Shown here one piece after another: positions 1 through 12,115 of a DNA stretch of 64,000 bases; position 1 is the stretch's first letter, and each line of letters opens with the position of its first letter. Source of the DNA: Gnetum montanum (lineage: Eukaryota > Streptophyta > Gnetopsida > Gnetales > Gnetaceae). The stretch lies in assembly GCA_015680685.1 (NCBI GenBank), contig MNCI01004872.1:1-64000 (forward strand), in the 5' to 3' direction. Position numbers and translations under genes: made by a program. Under the pieces are notes generated by a model. The model worked only from the letters and a program-made list of their open reading frames with translations. It was not told the origin of the DNA and ran no database searches.

Positions 1-34
1 ATGGTGGAGTGTAGGGGTACCTCGCCACTCATCA
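1..34 (+). mobile_element. 3' end of an Athila-like LTR, cut by the window edge
   Basis: This stretch matches the last 34 bases of the solo LTR at 59506-60309, including GTAGGGGTACCTCGCC and the terminal CTCATCA. The same ends, in the opposite orientation, begin the LTRs at 13078, 18647 and 30730. It is read on the plus strand in the same sense as the solo LTR. Whether it is a solo LTR or the edge of a full element cannot be seen. No primer-binding site follows it at 35. Confidence 0.8.
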
Positions 35-2249
35 ATCACCAAAGATGAGCTAAAGCCTACATAGAGGACAAGGAATGAACTATTTAGAACTCTGAACTGA
101 GCCTTGAAGACTATACATGGTGATGTTTGAAACTTAAGAAAATTGGTTAGTGATCATACAAATATAGCCATACTACTCTCCCGTATTTTGAATAACAGCA
201 AATAAGAAGAAAGTACCCAAACTTGGTTAAAGAAGATATAAAATAACAATAACTTTTAAAAAATATACTGAACCAAGCATCATGACATAATCCCAAAAAA
301 TATAGGAAAGCAATAAAATCAACTCATGAGTGCAAATTTAGTAGCACAAAGGTCCATGAAGAATTAATCAAAGCCTCTTAAGTGATATTCATATGTTAAG
401 CTAGAAGTGTAAGCCATGCCGATCAAGTATTTTATCTCTAAACCAATAAGTAGTGTGCATTTCATTGGGAAATCTATTTTTGATATCAAAAAGTTGTTAG
501 TAAGTTGCATGGCACCATTCTTTCATTTTCTAATTGTCTCTATCCTTTGAAAACATTAGAAAAATTTTGGAAAAAAGAAGGAGAATATACAACTTTTGAA
601 ATTGAAACTAACAATGCCAACCTTTTCAAACTATTCATAGGATATTTCAATCAAAACCATGGAAACAAGATGATCATGTACTTGCTCAAAACATAATTAT
701 TTTCTTTAGGATATAGATACTAGTTGTTACAGCTTAGGCTTGAATATCAAAATTGAGAACTGCTCATTTCAATTTAAAAACAAAGGCACTACAACTAATC
801 TAAAAAGAACCATCAACATCCAAATTTAAGGTAAAATGTAGATCAAGTAGGAACAAACACTCTATCTAATTATCTAATTAAAACTTACATTGCTATACTT
901 AACTAGAAATTTGAAAGCTATGAGAGAAACATGCATATTCCATTGTTTGTTCAAGGCAATGCAACTACCAAAACCATGAATCATGATGATAAGTGTACAT
1001 TCATATACCTTAAGAGATACAAGACATTTCAATTTTCAAATGGTACTTCTTGAAGTTCTTTACTAATATAATCAAGTAAAAATTTTTAGTTAATATACTT
1101 AAAAAAAATAGCAAAAATAAAGCATGTAGAAGTAGGTGGTCCATCAAGTATCTCAAAACTTTGTCTTATTATTACTTTCAAAGGGCTAAAAAGAAAAATA
1201 GAAGCTGCCTTATTTTAGAGTTAGTTTTTGAGGATTCAATAAACTATCATTTGAACCAATAAACCCATAAGAGAAACCAATGTGTCATGATTCCACCTAA
1301 ACTCAACTCTTAGGAAACATCATGAGGGAAAGTAAATAACAAGAAGGAAACTAAGAGTAAGTACCAAAAAGAAAAATCGATGTCCAAGAATAACTAAGTA
1401 GGTTTTAGAAAGATTTTAGATAGTGATCAAGTAAAATACTTGCAAGACATCTTAATCAAGAGTTAGGTCTACTTTTACAGTCAATATTTTACATGTCATC
1501 AATCTTTGCTCATTTAGCAATAACTTCTTGTTTTAGTGTTTGAGGTCTCTAAAGACTCCCCCTATATTGGTGATCTTCAAGATGATGATTGAAAATGAGA
1601 AATAGGCTCCCCCTACACATTTGTAGTTTTTCTTGGGCCTTAAGACCAAAATGCAAGTCATAGAAAAGCACTATAACTCTAGGTCAACTTTAAGCCCAAT
1701 TTTGGAGATCAAGGTCTTTAATCCATATTGATAGAAATTTTTAGAGGCTTTTCTTATCTCATAATTAGAAAAAATTTCTCAAAGGACATGAGCATAGAAA
1801 TAGATCATCACAAGAAATTCATATTATTGAACACAAGAGAAGAATTCAAACAAAAGTAAGTTTTTATATCACTCGTATCAAATCCAAGGATAAATGTAAG
1901 AGATGCTCTAATCAATTATTTTGATTTTTTTTATCTAGAAAAATACACAACGAATTTTGGACTTCCAAATCATGTTCCAATTACCTAGTAAGCAAAGATA
2001 CGAAAACTTACCTTAACTTACCTTGCCTACCGATGAGGAGAGAAGATTAATGGAGTTTGAGATAAGTTCTCCTATCATGAATCACCTCCTCATCCGTAGG
2101 TTCTCTTTCATTAAATTATGTATGTGATGTCTCTATTTTTTATGTCGTTTATGATAGAACCCTTAAGCACTTCTTACATTAATTTTAGTACTCCAATTTT
2201 CTTCATTCTTTCTTATTAGTACCTACTCAATTTCTTTACCAAAGCCTTT
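35..2249 (-). other. Non-coding, Ty1/copia 3'-region-like sequence; no gene
   Basis: No domain is recognisable in any frame. The block near 1540-1640 contains a CTCCCCCTA-type stretch and an adjoining phrase that recur near 53290 and 54275, beside a copia LTR. By that resemblance it is probably the 3' non-coding region of the minus-strand copia relic whose gag lies at 2250-3770. If so, pol has been lost between them. The 63-codon frame at 505-696 has no recognisable similarity and is most likely chance. Confidence 0.35.
42..91. repeat. 50-bp perfect inverted repeat, left copy
   Basis: Bases 42-91 are an exact reverse complement of 4899-4948, with no mismatch in 50 bp. The right copy lies inside the copia LTR. 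Similarity becomes weak immediately on both sides. The two arms are 4.8 kb apart. Confidence 0.9.
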
Positions 2250-3770
2250 TTGACAAGACCAAGCATTAATCTTATTTTAATCATCATAGTTAAGACTTTT
2301 CCTACAACCACAATTTTTACATATAAATGCAGTACAAAAATTATCAAACCTTACTATTCTTGATCTTGAGCTTGAAATATCAAGTTTTGCATCCTCTAAA
2401 TTCTTTTGTTGATTTTTAGGAGTCTCCTCTTCTTGAATCTTGCTACAATCCTTCTTATAAGATGTTAGTTGTTGAATCTCAACTTTTATGTCTAATATTT
2501 CTTATTTCACTTTAGCATCAATAGCATCTAGCTTAGAAAGTACTAGTTTCCTTGCCTTCCTAATTAAATGATGCCAAAGAAACATTTCTTCTCTAAATTA
2601 ACTATACCTCTTGTCACACTTACCCTTTTGTTTAGCCATATGTGAGAAAGGTTCATCTAGAAACACCATGCAAATGAGATCTGAATCTTTGGAAGAATTG
2701 CATGCTTCTTCTTCACTTTGTTCACCATCATCCCAACTTGTATAGAATTTGGTCTTTTTTAGTTCCTCATCATTGAATCTATTCTTTGGCTGAACCTTGT
2801 TGTCATTTGGATTACTAGGACATTCAAATTCCATATGGCCTCTTTCTCCACAAACCCAACATTCTATAGAAGAAAAGTCTAAGTTAGAAGAATATAAAAA
2901 ATTTCTACCTCTATCTCTTCCTTTGAAGAAATTTGGTCTTTGTTGTTGCTGAGATGCTTCTTTGTTTCTTCTTATAAGAAACAAAGAAGCATCTCATCTT
3001 CATTGTAGTTTCCTTGGAAAAAGAGCAATCTCATCTTCATTGCCCTCATTATGCTCATTAACCTCCTTCTCCTTGGAGGTAGTCTTCAAGGCAATGCATC
3101 TTTCTTGAATATCTCCTTCACTTATGAGATTCATTTCATAGGCAATGAGAGCAATTTGAAGTTCCTTGAATTTCAAATTTGAGAAATCTCTAATTTCCTC
3201 CATGGTTGTGACCTTTGGTCTAAACTCTAGTTGTAGAGTTCTAATCATTTTGATAATTACATCACTTTTGGGCAGATCCTTTCTTGTTCATCTAATTGCT
3301 ACAACAAGATCATTAAATCTAGAAAAATAATCTTTGATTTTCTCACGTTCTCTCATTTTAAGTTTATTGTATTCACTTTGTAAAATTAAAAATTTTAATT
3401 ACTTAACAATAGAGGTTCCTTCATAAGTAGCATCTAAAGTTTGCCACATTTCTTTGGCCACTTTACATCCTACTACCCTATTAAATTTAGATTTATTTAA
3501 AGCATAATATAAAAAATTTTTTTCTTTTGAATCAAACATGAACTTAGACTTTTCTTGTTGACACCATTTGTTTTAGTACTTGATGATGTCGGTGGTGCCA
3601 TTAATAGGTAGAGCATAGCCTTCCGAAATTAACTCCCATACTTCAAACTCCATAGATTTGAAGAAACCTTGCATCCTAGCTTTCCATTGAGTAAAGTCAA
3701 ATCCATTGAACATGGATGGATTTGTGTAGGATGTCCCCTCCATTGTTCACTTTTGAAGTTGATGATGACA
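2250..3770 (-). pseudogene. gag: Ty1/copia (SIRE-like) gag, broken
   Basis: Gag would form the capsid-like particle of a copia retrotransposon. Read on the minus strand from the primer site, the translation contains, in order: a start like NPSMFNGFDFTQWK; a UBN2/DUF4219-type core (YALNKSKFNRVVGCK near 3490, TYEGTS near 3425, RENIKDYFSRFNDL near 3330); the segment RTLQLEFRPKVTTMEE at about 3200; and a zinc knuckle CWVCGERGHMEFEC (C-x2-C-x4-H-x4-C) at about 2820-2860. A lysine- and glutamate-rich tail follows to about 2250. At least three frameshifts or stops break it, so no full Gag can be made. No protease, integrase or RT follows, so the element lacks pol. Lineage is inferred from the knuckle, the primer site and the LTR ends. 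Confidence 0.8.
2950..2996. repeat. Perfect 21-bp hairpin inside the gag relic
   Basis: Bases 2950-2970 and 2976-2996 are perfect reverse complements around a 5-base loop (CTTAT). The left arm corresponds to the normal gag coding sequence (minus-strand reading RRNKEASQ). The right arm looks like a fold-back copy of it and adds stops. This interrupts the gag frame. Confidence 0.9.
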
Positions 3771-3785
3771 AAAAAGAGTACTAGG

Positions 3786-3797
3786 CTCTGATACCAC
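3786..3797 (-). other. Primer-binding site, tRNA-iMet type
   Basis: On the minus strand this reads TGGTATCAGAGC, the standard plant copia primer-binding site complementary to the 3' end of initiator tRNA-Met. It sits four bases from the LTR end at 3802. This fixes the element's orientation and identifies the adjoining LTR as its 5' LTR. Confidence 0.9.
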
Positions 3798-4439
3798 TTA
3801 TGGATTGTAGAACTTAGGAGGGGGGTGAATAAGTTCCCCAAATTAAAACATAAACAAACAAAGCACACATACCAAATTTAACATGGTTTTCCAACTTTTG
3901 TAGTCCATGCTCAAAGGGTAGATTGCAAGCATACCTCTGAACTTTTTTGCTCTCAAAATGTGGTTGAAGGATCGACACCTTGTAATTTCTTCATGAACTA
4001 CTCTAGAGTGTTGACCATAGTACCAATCACTCAACCCTGCAAGGTCCCATCAAGGTTGGAAATGTGATTTCTAGGCTTCCACAACTTTTACAATCTTAAG
4101 CTCTACAATGGAGTGTTGTACCATAGCACTAACAACTCAATCTTGCAGGATCCCGATAAGCTCAAGAAAGATGTCTTCTCACAAGAAGCACATCAACCTT
4201 GCAGGGCAACAAGGAAGAATAATTACAAGGAATAAATGCAACTCAACTTGTTGATCCTTATACATTTAGGTATATCACACTTTATAATCCCAAAGTGATA
4301 ATATAATGAGGAGAAATAGAGAATACAAATGATTACAAAATGATTGTACAATGATTAGAAATAATCTTTTACATTTCCCAATGCATGTCAAGTCTTCTTA
4401 TAGCTACCATGTTTCTAAATCCATCTTGGAACTTGTGAA

Positions 4440-4760
4440 ATAACTAGCCAATAGTCATGGAAGACATCTTCTTCATGCCTGAGACATCTCTTTAAATTTA
4501 CCTTCAATTCTAGAAAGATGTCTTTGTCTAGTGAAAGACATCTTTCTGAAATCTCCATTCTTGGAATACATCTTTGTTTAATGGAAGACATCTTTCTCAA
4601 CTCGGTCTTCATTCTGTAAATACTTCTTTCTATGATGAAGACATCTTTGCTTGAAGAAAGACATTTTCTATTTCTCAAATATGCTTTTCCTATGAAGCCT
4701 TCAATTCTACCAAGTCATCTTCTATTTCTTGAAGATGTCTTTGTTTAATTTCTTCATCCT
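4440..4760. repeat. Cluster of AGATGTCT / AGACATCT motifs
   Basis: About ten copies of a short motif, usually AAAGACATCTTT or AAGATGTCTTT with one or two changes, occur in 320 bp at irregular spacing of roughly 25-40 bp. The two forms are reverse complements of each other, so both orientations are mixed. Similar clusters occur at 36270-36530, 47750-47940, 51940-52240 and 54640-54780. Confidence 0.85.
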
Positions 4761-4898
4761 TTAAATTCATTATTCATTGTCCACAACCTTGATCTTCCAC
4801 ATGCTTCAATGATGATAACTTTTCTTATACAGTATCTGATCCTTATTCATATTCTTTGGATGTTTGTTTGAAGACCATGTGGATGACCTTCTCCTTTA

Positions 4899-4948
4899 AG
4901 TTCTAAATAGTTCATTCCTTGTCCTCTATGTAGGCTTTAGCTCATCTT
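4899..4948. repeat. 50-bp perfect inverted repeat, right copy
   Basis: Exact reverse complement of 42-91. It lies near the outer end of the copia LTR. Confidence 0.9.
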
Positions 4949-5037
4949 GGTTACCCATGTACATAGTTCTACAAACACAATAACCATACAACCATGTAAA
5001 AAACCTTGTACTCAATTTTACTTAATGTTTTGACACA

Positions 5038-8000
5038 TACCAAAACACACTAAAAGGTCCACATTTTATCATTATAGTACTATACTAAATATCCTATCTA
5101 TGCTAGTACCTTAGGGTTGATGGTTTTATTAGTATACTTTTTGATGTTAGGGAGGAATGTGATTACCCATTTCAAGGAGTTTGAGGGTTGCTTACTAATA
5201 AGATAGTGGATGAAAGAAAAACTCTATCCTTTTTTCCCATATGATCTCATTTTAAAAATGAAAAGAAAATGTATTTCACCTATTGGTCATGTTGCCAACA
5301 CTTTAAGCTATATTTAATTACTGAATCAATTGTCCCATGCCTTATATTTATTGATTCACCACCTTAAGAAATTTTGGTTTCATATGTTAAATCATGGTTA
5401 TGAACAATCAACTTGATCCTACCATAAGGGCATTAGCAATTTATATTTTCTCTACTTTTTGAAAAACCTCAAATACATGGGTTATTTTTCTCAATATTAT
5501 TCTTTCTAAGGCTTGAAAATTTAAGAAAACCTAGCAATGAAAACTTGGATATGGCAAGAGATAAGGTAAATATTGGACACTCTTCAATACTATTTGAAGT
5601 AAAATATTGACTACAAGATTGTTTAATGATCTATTAGTGACACTTGTAAAGTAGGAAATGTAGCCACTCTTTGAAAGACATGATTTGAGGTGGAATATCA
5701 TTATTAAAGATAATAGTCAAGAACTAATCATACCCAAGTTTGCATCATTGAAACTTTAGTAATGGCTTTCATGCTTAAATGCCTAATAGAAAATAAAAAT
5801 AGAATGTGATATCCCTAATATAATAATAATACCATAAGGCTACAATGTTGTATGATTTAAAACTGGTCCTAATTGTAATTTAATAGTCCTAGTCCTACCT
5901 TGTCATGTTCTAACCCTCACATTTCTAAGTGTATAGTAAAATTAGTTTAAGGTAACACATCATGGGATCATACATGTATTGAGCTCAATTGTGAGATAAG
6001 CTAGCTAACTGCTTCTCAACATTGAGTTCCTTGATAGCTTTTCAATCCTTCTAAAGAGATCTTTTCAACTCAAAAGGTTCAAGTTTTTCTTTCATTAATA
6101 AGTGATCCTCTTAGCACCAAGATAGATACTAATTATCTAGTTATGACCTATTTGAACCTAGGACATTACCATCATAACAATTTTTCCTCTAGTTATAACA
6201 AGTTATGTTACATAAGGTCAATGGTTGCTTGCACTTTGCTAACACGTTGAGCCACACAAAGGTAGGTAGAGTACTTTATGATATAAGATAACCTTTAGAG
6301 AGTCATAATTTCCTTAGGAGCATAGAATATGGATTGGTGATTTTGGATCGTACAGTTGCGGAGTGATAGCATCTAGTCACAATGATAATAGGAGAACCAC
6401 CATGACCTTGACTATCCTCTTCTACTTCTCCTATAATTTTATTATTGTCATTAATGCTAATGACATCTTTATTTTCTTTCTAAATAACAATGAGATATAA
6501 TACCCTAGTGGTATTATCAACATATGAGAGGGATAGGGCACATTTCAAGGTTTACCTTACACAATATACCTCCTTTGTTATATTAGATATTCAATTTTAC
6601 TCTTTCTTAGTAGTTACATCAATAACTTACTGCACATCTATAGAAGTGCACTAACTATATTATTATATTGTATTGTATTGTATTAACATAGTTATGAATT
6701 TCTAATACTATTCATGACATGCTATTTACTTTTCATCCTCAAATACATATACATAAAATGTATGACATCACAATTTTTCATCTAACTTAGCAGTAAGATA
6801 TCTCACTCAAGTCATTTCTTCTTTACAACATAGAAAGACAATGATTCATGTATAAATTTAGGTTGTATAATAGGTAATAAGCCATTACTTGGTATCTAGT
6901 TTTGATCCCAATACTTATCAATTGTGGTCAAGATATAATGTAGGTTTAGCATCTCCTCTATTAACACATGCATATTAGCATGATGTATATAATGTAATAA
7001 TATAGGTAGAGTATCTATGATTTTTGTGTACTTGGAGCTACTTATTAATGTAATAACTAATATAATTACTAAATTATTTTAGTTGGGCTCATGTATGTAA
7101 GAGGTCCTTATTTCTTTGAGGGGGATTTGTGTGCCTTGATAATTAGCCATTATTGTGGATATAGTTAGTTTAGATAATATGAGTAAACAAGTGTCCTAGT
7201 CAATAAGTGATAATAGATACTTTATGAGTTTCCTTAGGCCTAGGTACTATAGGAACTATTTCATGGCCTTAACAATGGAAACCATTTCATAGCTAGCAAG
7301 GAACATCAACTACCAAAGAATAATAAGACTAAAGGTGTGAAATGCCAGTTGAAGCACATGTGTGATTTAGTGTAACTAAAGATTCCCATTACTTCAAGCC
7401 AACAAGAGGAAGTGAATGTAGCCAAAATAATGTTAGAGATACTAGGATGGAGGATTTACTAGGGAAAAGGAAGTTAGAAGTTACCTACCACCTACATGAT
7501 AGAGCAAACTAGGTTTTTTGGTCCTGCCCACCAATTACTAAACACAACATAGCCAAATATAAGAAATAGTCAATGAATAATATCCAAATCATGCAATGGA
7601 TACAAATAGAAATGATTTAATGTCTACTCTAGTACTACTTATCTTTAAAAAATAAGGTTATTTAGTAGCATCAATTTACTTTAAATAGGACATACTTGAA
7701 GACTGATCTAATTTTGCTTTCTATCTTCAATAACCATGATCTAATTGATAAGTGGAAATTATCTTTGAATAGTCATAAGTGCACATGTGAAATTAGGTAT
7801 AAAGGTAGTGTGTTGAAGCATGATAATCAAAGTGCTAATATCATAATTTTATTAGGTAATCAAGAAATTGGACTTTTTCTAGTATATCTTTTTTTGTGTA
7901 GGTTGATCATTCAACATCATTTTTGATCATTCATGATGGGACATCAAAATGATGTCAATAGGACAACAATTTTCTTAGCACCTATATTCTATGTTATAGC

Positions 8001-9383
8001 TTCAAGAAAGAGCTACTCATCATCTCCTTCTACTTGACCATGCCTAATGGCTATCTTGCATATCAATCTACTATAGGATTTTGGGAAAGTTTCTTATGCA
8101 TCTATCACTTCAAATTTATAGTAAATGATGCATGATGATGATGCTCAATGGTATGCTTGATTAAAAATCATATTTGCAATGACATACATTAATAATGACC
8201 TATATAGATGGTTCAATCATGGATGGACATTAAGGTTATAATAATAAGTACATATATAGGTATTGTACAATGCTAACTACTTAAATAACTCTCTATAGGT
8301 TGAGGTAGGAATAACATTAATTGAGGTTATCAAACAAGAAATATTGGCAAAGGTGATAGTCCATATAGTGGCTATCTAGCTAGAGTAATCTACATGACTC
8401 ATGACATAAATTCCTAGAAAGTAAGTCTTTTGCTACTGTCCATCTATCATATCCTCTAATACCATATTGTACCTTATCATACCATACTTAACCCACCTAA
8501 ATAAACTAGCAAGAAGGATTAGAAGCATGTTCCATAAAAACATGATGGCTAAGAGCTAGGACAATTGTGGTAGGCTATAAATTAATAGCGACTAAAGGTG
8601 TTGCATGAAATATCTAAATTCCTTAATTGTTCAATGCTAACTAGAAGTACTAATATATGTTGCAAGGCTATAGTAAGTCAACCAATTTGCTAGGGTAGGT
8701 ACTTATGTCTCTATATAGTTAGTACAAATGAACTAATCTTGCACTTGTTAATATTTATCTCTTTATTATGTACATATATGATGCTATGTATATTTGTTAT
8801 GATTACTTGGAGAGATCATAGACATGCATATGGAAAATTGAAGCAACATATGCAAGTGCTTCAATGCTCAACTAGTTGCTAATGCATATGCATTTTATTG
8901 TATCAAGATCCTTGCTACTAGTCAAAACCAGGTTTCCAATTTCATATAAGTGTTTTCTTCATGTATAGTCAATACTTGTAGCACATTTGTTAGTCTCTTG
9001 ATGAGAATCTTTCTCTCTAACTAATAAGTCTAACAACTAGTAAGTTTAAGTAGCTATTGTTAAAACTTTTCTTAACAAAAGCTAGCCTGAAGCTAAACAT
9101 CTGATCCTACAACTTTAATTGTAACTACTTATTAGTGATCCATGTGATTGACTTTTGCTAATGTATAATGTAGGGTAATCAAGAGATGAAAGCAACACTC
9201 TCATTGCCTCAGCACTTCATAAGATGTATTGATTAAAGCACCAACTAGAAAATTTTAGTTTTTATTTCTTTATGTTTATTTGTTAAGTGGTCATAACTTT
9301 TAAAATAAGTAGTGGTCAAGAATTCATGCTTCATTTAACAACGAACCACCAGCTAATAGCTAGCTTAGGTATAAAAGACTTAA
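5038..9383. other. AT-rich stretch without recognisable genes
   Basis: I read both strands and recognise no protein domain, RNA gene or LTR boundary. A short (TATTG)n run lies at about 6660-6685. The longest frame, 76 codons at 7696-7926 plus, resembles nothing I know and ends in low-complexity hydrophobic residues. Part of this stretch could be unrecognised mitochondrial intergenic DNA brought in with the cob copy that follows, but nothing shows that directly. Confidence 0.5.
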
Positions 9384-10470
9384 TAATTAGGAGAATAGGA
9401 GGATTTTTAAGGGAATGACAAAACTTATCTATAGAAGTTCGATTTTTTAGTTGGTATTTGTTCAGAAATTCAAATAATGACTAGCATTTTTCTAGCTATG
9501 CATTAATATATCACATGAATATAGCTTTCAACAACATAGAAATACATCATGAGAGATGTTGAGGCAGGCTAGTTTCTTTATTATATACATGAAAATGAGG
9601 AAAGTATGTTTTACATGGTTTATATTATGCAAGTTATGTTAATCCTAGGGAATTTGTTTGGTGTCTAAAACTAGTAATCTTCCTATTAATGATTGTAATA
9701 GTTTTATTGGATACATAATGCCTTGGGGTCAAATGAGCTTTCAGAAAGCTATGATAATTAGAAGCTTAGTTAGCATCATACTTGTAGTGAAAGATACTAT
9801 AGTGACTTGGCTTTGGTATGGGTTCTCCATGGACAATGTCATCTTAAATTATTTTTTTAGTCTTCATCATTTACTCTCTTTTATTCTAGTGAGTGTGGTT
9901 CTTCTTCATTTGGTGACATCGCATCCATAAGGATCAAATAATCCATTGGATGTACATTCAAAAATAGATAGAATCACTTCTATCCCTATTTTTATGTGAA
10001 GGATCTCATATGTCAAGTAGCTTTTTCTATCTTCTTTTTCATTTGGATTTTTTTCTCATAATATATCAGGGTATTTTGACAATTATATAGTAGCTAATTT
10101 GATATCCACCCTATCTCATATTATTTTGAAATGGTATTCCCTACTAATCCATGCCATTCCTCGTAGTATCTTAGATAAATTAGGAGGTGTATCTACAATA
10201 GCACTAGTATTTATATCTTCATTGGCTCTATATTTTATGAAAAGTGCATATGTGCATAGCTCAACTTATCACTTGATTTACTAGAAGCTATTCTTATCAT
10301 TCCTAGTGGATTATTTACTATTAGGTTGGATTGGATGTGAACACATGGAAATACCATATGTAACTATTTGATAAATTTCTCTAGTATCTTTCTCCTTGTT
10401 CTTAATCATAACATTCATTCCAAGATGATTTGGAAGAATAAAACCTTTCCAAAGACATTAATAAGGTGCA
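9384..10470 (+). pseudogene. cob: Nuclear copy of mitochondrial cob (apocytochrome b), decayed
   Basis: Apocytochrome b is the haem-carrying core of respiratory complex III and in plants is encoded in mitochondrial DNA. The plus-strand reading follows the plant protein along nearly its whole length: IIRRIGGF near the start (9384), GICSEIQIMTSIFLAMH (about 9441-9490), NIAFNNIE (9517), NPREFVWCL (9643), IMPWGQMSF (9715), DTIVTWLWYGFS (9795), SLHHLLSFILV (9859), FPLLIHAIPRS-like residues (10130), DKLGGVSTIALVFIS (10165), LLGWIGCE-like residues (10320) and PYVTI (10355). About 16 residues near the N terminus are deleted. Several frameshifts and stops make it non-functional. The SLHH histidines are still present. 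No other mitochondrial gene is visible beside it. It is a NUMT by inference from its setting among nuclear retroelements. Confidence 0.93.
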
Positions 10471-11389
10471 TAAACTAGGCAATGCTATCTTTTCTTCATA
10501 AGTGGAGCACTGTGGATCTGAGTGATAGTAGGATGGATGAATCTCAATAGTTGTCTTCATGAAAAAGTGAGTATCACACATGATACTTTACAAGTAGTGG
10601 ATAGGATCTCTATGTTAGAAGTGATAGGGTAGTCATATCCCATGGTAAGATAAGGTCCTAACCCTCTTCAAGTAATTATTGAGGAATGAAAAGAATTATG
10701 GATAATAAATTAATTTTCCAATATCTAAAATATATTTTATGTAATAGATAGGTACATAAAATGGAAATATTGAAACATGAACATAGATCATATATTGATG
10801 CAAACTATCCATTTTAATTGTTACAGTTCCTAAAATATCATACCTATATGCATTCCCAAGTTTTGGTTGATATTTACAAAGTGGATTATCCCTCTCAAAA
10901 ATGTAGATTTAAAGTGATTTATAATTCACCTAGTACTCAATATAGCCTATGCATTCATGTACAGGTTAGTGTAGATGAAATAACATGAATATCCTCAATA
11001 GTAAGTTTATTTTCATCAACTAGTTGATGGGAGTGAGAAGTATGGGATATGTTCTATGCTTATTTCATAAATCATTCAGATCTACACTATATATTAATAG
11101 ATTATAATTTCAAGTGTCATTCATTATGAAAATACTTCTCCTTAAGTGAATATGTGGAAGTACACTATGATGATCAAGAAAAATGTGTAGCTTATGAACC
11201 AATTAAGATTATCTAAGAAGTTTACTATTTCAAACTCTTAGTTTTTTATTTTCGTTAGTTAGTTAGTTTGAATAGGTGCATCCTCCAGAAATGATGCACA
11301 ACATCATTACCTAGACATTGTAAGACTTAGAGAAGGGTTTCCACATCAAGAATGGATGTGGACTAAGAAGCAAGTCCAATGATAAAAAT
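10471..11389. other. No recognisable gene
   Basis: Nothing recognisable in six frames. The stretch could be mitochondrial 3' flank of cob or the 5' untranslated part of the LINE that follows; I cannot tell which. Confidence 0.4.
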
Positions 11390-12115
11390 TTCAAATGGTA
11401 ACCTAAAGCAATAGCACTCTCAATAATATATCTTTGAAATTATCGATGTTATGAAAATATGAAGAATCTACATTACATGTCTTACAAAAATAAGCTGGAA
11501 ATGGGAGAAAACCAAAAATTTTGGCCAAGGTTACAAACTCTTCTACTTAGGAAAAGAAAATTACTAAAATGGAATGGGCATCATAGTTGATCAATTTATC
11601 AAAGATTAAGTGGTACACATATATCACCATGATAATCACATTATGGGCATCAAACTTGTACTTGGAAAAAAGATCATCAACATCATTAACATATATGATT
11701 TACAAATTAACCTATAACATTTTATCAAGCATAATTTTTGGAATTCTATGGATCATATGCTTCAGGAAATACCCTAAAAAAAATCATATTCATTGGTGGA
11801 AATTTTAATGGTCATGTTAGATATATGAAAATGGGATATAACAAGATTCATGGAGGAGATGAATTTGGAGAGTGCAATGATATAGGAGATTCACTACTAT
11901 AATTTGCAAGTGCCTATAACCTTGCAATTTCAAATACTATTTTCAAGAAGATAATGGAACATTTAATTACATATAAGAGTGGTATGGATAAAACATAAAT
12001 TGATTATTTCTTACTACACAAAAGAGATGGGACCATGTGCAAAGATTGCAACGTCATACCTCAAGGATGCTTTGCAACTTAACATCAACTAATGGCTATG
12101 GATTTAGCTATATGA
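11390..12115 (+). pseudogene. RTE-type LINE endonuclease domain, decayed
   Basis: This is the apurinic-type endonuclease (EEP fold) that nicks target DNA for LINE insertion. Plus-strand translation shows YKLFYLGKE (about 11540), GGNFNGHV at 11795-11818, NKIHGGDEFGECND (11850), SLL-FASAYNLAISNTIFKK (11890-11950), MEHLITYKSGMDKTQIDYF (11955-12010) and CKDCNVIPQGCFATQH (12040-12090). These correspond block by block to plant RTE-clade LINEs, often annotated as craniofacial-development-protein-2-like. The usual catalytic GDFN reads GNFN, an Asp to Asn change. The middle (about 11590-11780) is poorly conserved and frameshifted. The copy is non-functional. Confidence 0.85.

Larger units (their letters stand above)
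3802..5037 (-). mobile_element. Ty1/copia (SIRE-like) 5' LTR
   Basis: The inner boundary is clear: on the minus strand the LTR ends ...CACCCCCCTCCTAAG...ATCCA, a terminus typical of plant SIRE-type copia LTRs, just before the primer-binding site. The outer boundary is estimated from similarity to the copia LTR at 51322-52410 and from a CA at about 5037; it could be off by tens of bases. Inside are GGTCTCAAAATG-type stretches shared with the second LTR and a cluster of AGATGTCT/AGACATCT motifs at 4440-4760. Confidence 0.65.

Noticed and set aside
7696-7926. 76-codon plus frame as a possible gene
   Set aside because: No recognisable domain, no conserved copy in the window, and of a length expected by chance in 64 kb.
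5038-9383. Further mitochondrial or plastid genes near the cob copy
   Set aside because: No organelle protein, rRNA or tRNA could be read in any frame.
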